This document shows, one piece after another, positions 62,721-64,000 of a stretch of 64,000 nt of DNA. A program made the translations under genes and the position numbers. Numbering within the stretch: the first letter of the stretch is position 1; each line of letters starts with the position of its first letter. Origin of the DNA: Progne subis subis (lineage: Eukaryota > Chordata > Aves > Passeriformes > Hirundinidae); assembly GCA_022316685.1 (NCBI GenBank), contig JAKJHU010000014.1, positions 4,459,001-4,523,000 on the forward strand, in the 5' to 3' direction. The notes below the pieces were generated by a model. It was not told where the DNA came from. It did no database searches and saw only the letters and a list, made by a program, of their open reading frames with translations.

Positions 62721-64000
62721 TGGAGCTGCCTGGGGTCCCTAAAAGTACTTGTAGATTAACATTCCCTGCTTGTCCTTCCACTTCAGAAAACCTGAATGAT
62801 TTTTGACTGCACATTTTGATGTGTTTTGCTACTAGTTTTCCATCTTTACTTTCAATGTAATGTACTTTTAATTAGGCAATAATATATAATCCTCTGCTCA
62901 TCTATCACTTTTTACTCAAACATTTTAGGAAATGGATAATAGAAAAAAAGGCTCATCAGAGACCCTTCAGAGGGGCAGCAAAACTGGAATAAAATGCCAT
63001 CTCCTGACAGTACCTTTAAGGTTTCATAAAAAGATAATGGATGTGCTTGTCACCAAACCTAATGATCAAACATTTTCCCACTTTTACTGGATATTAAATT
63101 GTGAACCATAAAAGAAAACCCCACAGTCTAAGCAAAGTAGGAAAAAAGAGTCTTTGTACATTTTTGATATCCTTTGATAGCTAACTAACATAAACCTCCT
63201 TATTGCACTGTTACTTTCACTGAATAGCCACTCTGCCATGAGATGCTTACTTTTACTGAGGTGAAAAGGCTTCTTTTCAGGAGAGACAACTCTCCAGGTT
63301 GCAGAATAAGAACATAACAGGCTATATTTGCAAAAATACTTAAGTGAAATAAAACACCAGTTCATCGCAATATCTTTATAACGTTGACCAAAACATTTTA
63401 ATCTCATATGAAGCAATGTTTGAAAGTGTTATATCTAAATTTTATACATTGCTTTGAATCACATTTTTAATTCTCTTTTTAATATTTTCAGTAGCGTTAC
63501 CATGCTGTCAAAATAAAGAAAAGAGCAAGGCAGTAAAAAACCCCATCTAAACTATGTGATGGAGACAATACAAAGCAACTCATTACCAAATTTAAGGTAA
63601 ATCAAATTAACAAATTTGACAAATCAGAGTAACAGTGAAAAAACCAGATCTAGTTTGAAAGCAATGGGAAAAAATTATGTATGTTGTATGTTGTTCTAGT
63701 TAAAAGGAGAAAAGTATTAAAACAAAGCACGACAGTACCTTCTAGTTATTCCCAATGGAATTAGACTCCTGAAATAGGCAGGTACTTCCAAGTTCCTCTG
63801 AAGTAGCTTTCATTATAAAATATTCTCCTCTCTGTGACCTGCAAATGGTCAGCTGATAATTCTTCATGCCATGAAAGCGTTCACCAGGCTGCATCCTGGG
63901 ATTGCCATAGTACTGATGCACATAAACCTGCTCATAAAGGAAAGGTTGTGCTTTATTTTGTCTGGCCAGTTGGGAATGTGCAGCTCCTTGCTGAGAGAAG
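62721..64000. other. Non-coding DNA to window end, nothing recognised
   Basis: A 110-codon minus-strand open frame (63084-63416) has no recognisable domain. No repeat family or gene was recognised, and no feature obviously runs off the window edge. Confidence 0.5.

Noticed and set aside
1..64000. CRISPR arrays, operons, toxin-antitoxin, phage or intact viral elements
   Set aside because: No regular repeat-spacer array, no ribosome-binding-site-led gene runs, and no recognisable LTR pair with gag/pol remnants. The sequence is vertebrate nuclear DNA.

Overview
This is AT-rich, CpG-poor vertebrate nuclear DNA, most likely from a bird. The best evidence is a set of CR1 LINE 3' fragments with the usual avian tail (AATCATAGAATGG... 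on the minus-strand copies and its complement on plus-strand copies), with interspersed repeats otherwise sparse and no recognisable Alu, B1 or L1. Whether it is a passerine cannot be settled from the sequence alone. I see no bacterial-style gene organisation, operon, CRISPR array, tRNA, rRNA or phage module.

I find no convincing protein-coding gene. Open reading frames are short, overlap each other on both strands, contain simple repeats or CR1 sequence, and look like no family I know. The window reads as intergenic or deep intronic DNA. Two short segments with good-looking splice signals (about 40.7-41.15 kb, and 59.1-59.2 kb) are recorded as weak exon candidates only.

Layout. 0-25 kb: almost repeat-free AT-rich DNA. 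It holds several stretches that look to the eye like conserved non-coding sequence (about 0.84-1.1, 6.8-7.4, 8.4-8.7, 10.4-10.8 and 21.5-21.8 kb), a near-identical 112/114-bp direct repeat about 735 bp apart (15.6 and 16.3 kb), and long A runs at 21.2 kb. 25-39 kb: one CR1 fragment (25.7-26.1 kb), a CpG-containing, possibly conserved stretch (29.0-29.3 kb), a 35-bp A run (36.5 kb) and a probable ancient MIR-type SINE relic (39.1 kb). 39-50 kb: candidate exons, a CR1 tail (41.8 kb), a locally GC-rich patch (45.6-46.0 kb), a strand-asymmetric A/C-rich tract (46.7-46.9 kb), a CR1 tail scrap (48.1 kb) and a well preserved plus-strand CR1 (49.0-49.4 kb). 50-64 kb: a possible regulatory stretch (53.1-53.5 kb), two CR1 tails in opposite orientation (54.1-54.4 kb), an A25/T29 inverted pair (56.4 kb), two minus-strand CR1s (56.65 and 58.6 kb), a T/G-rich tract (61.5 kb) and another possibly conserved stretch (62.3-62.7 kb).

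No genes can be shown to work together here. If the window has a function, it is more likely regulatory than coding. Nothing in it amounts to a new biological system. The items most worth checking are the recent 112/114-bp duplication, the MIR-like relic, the spliced-exon candidate pair and the possibly conserved blocks.
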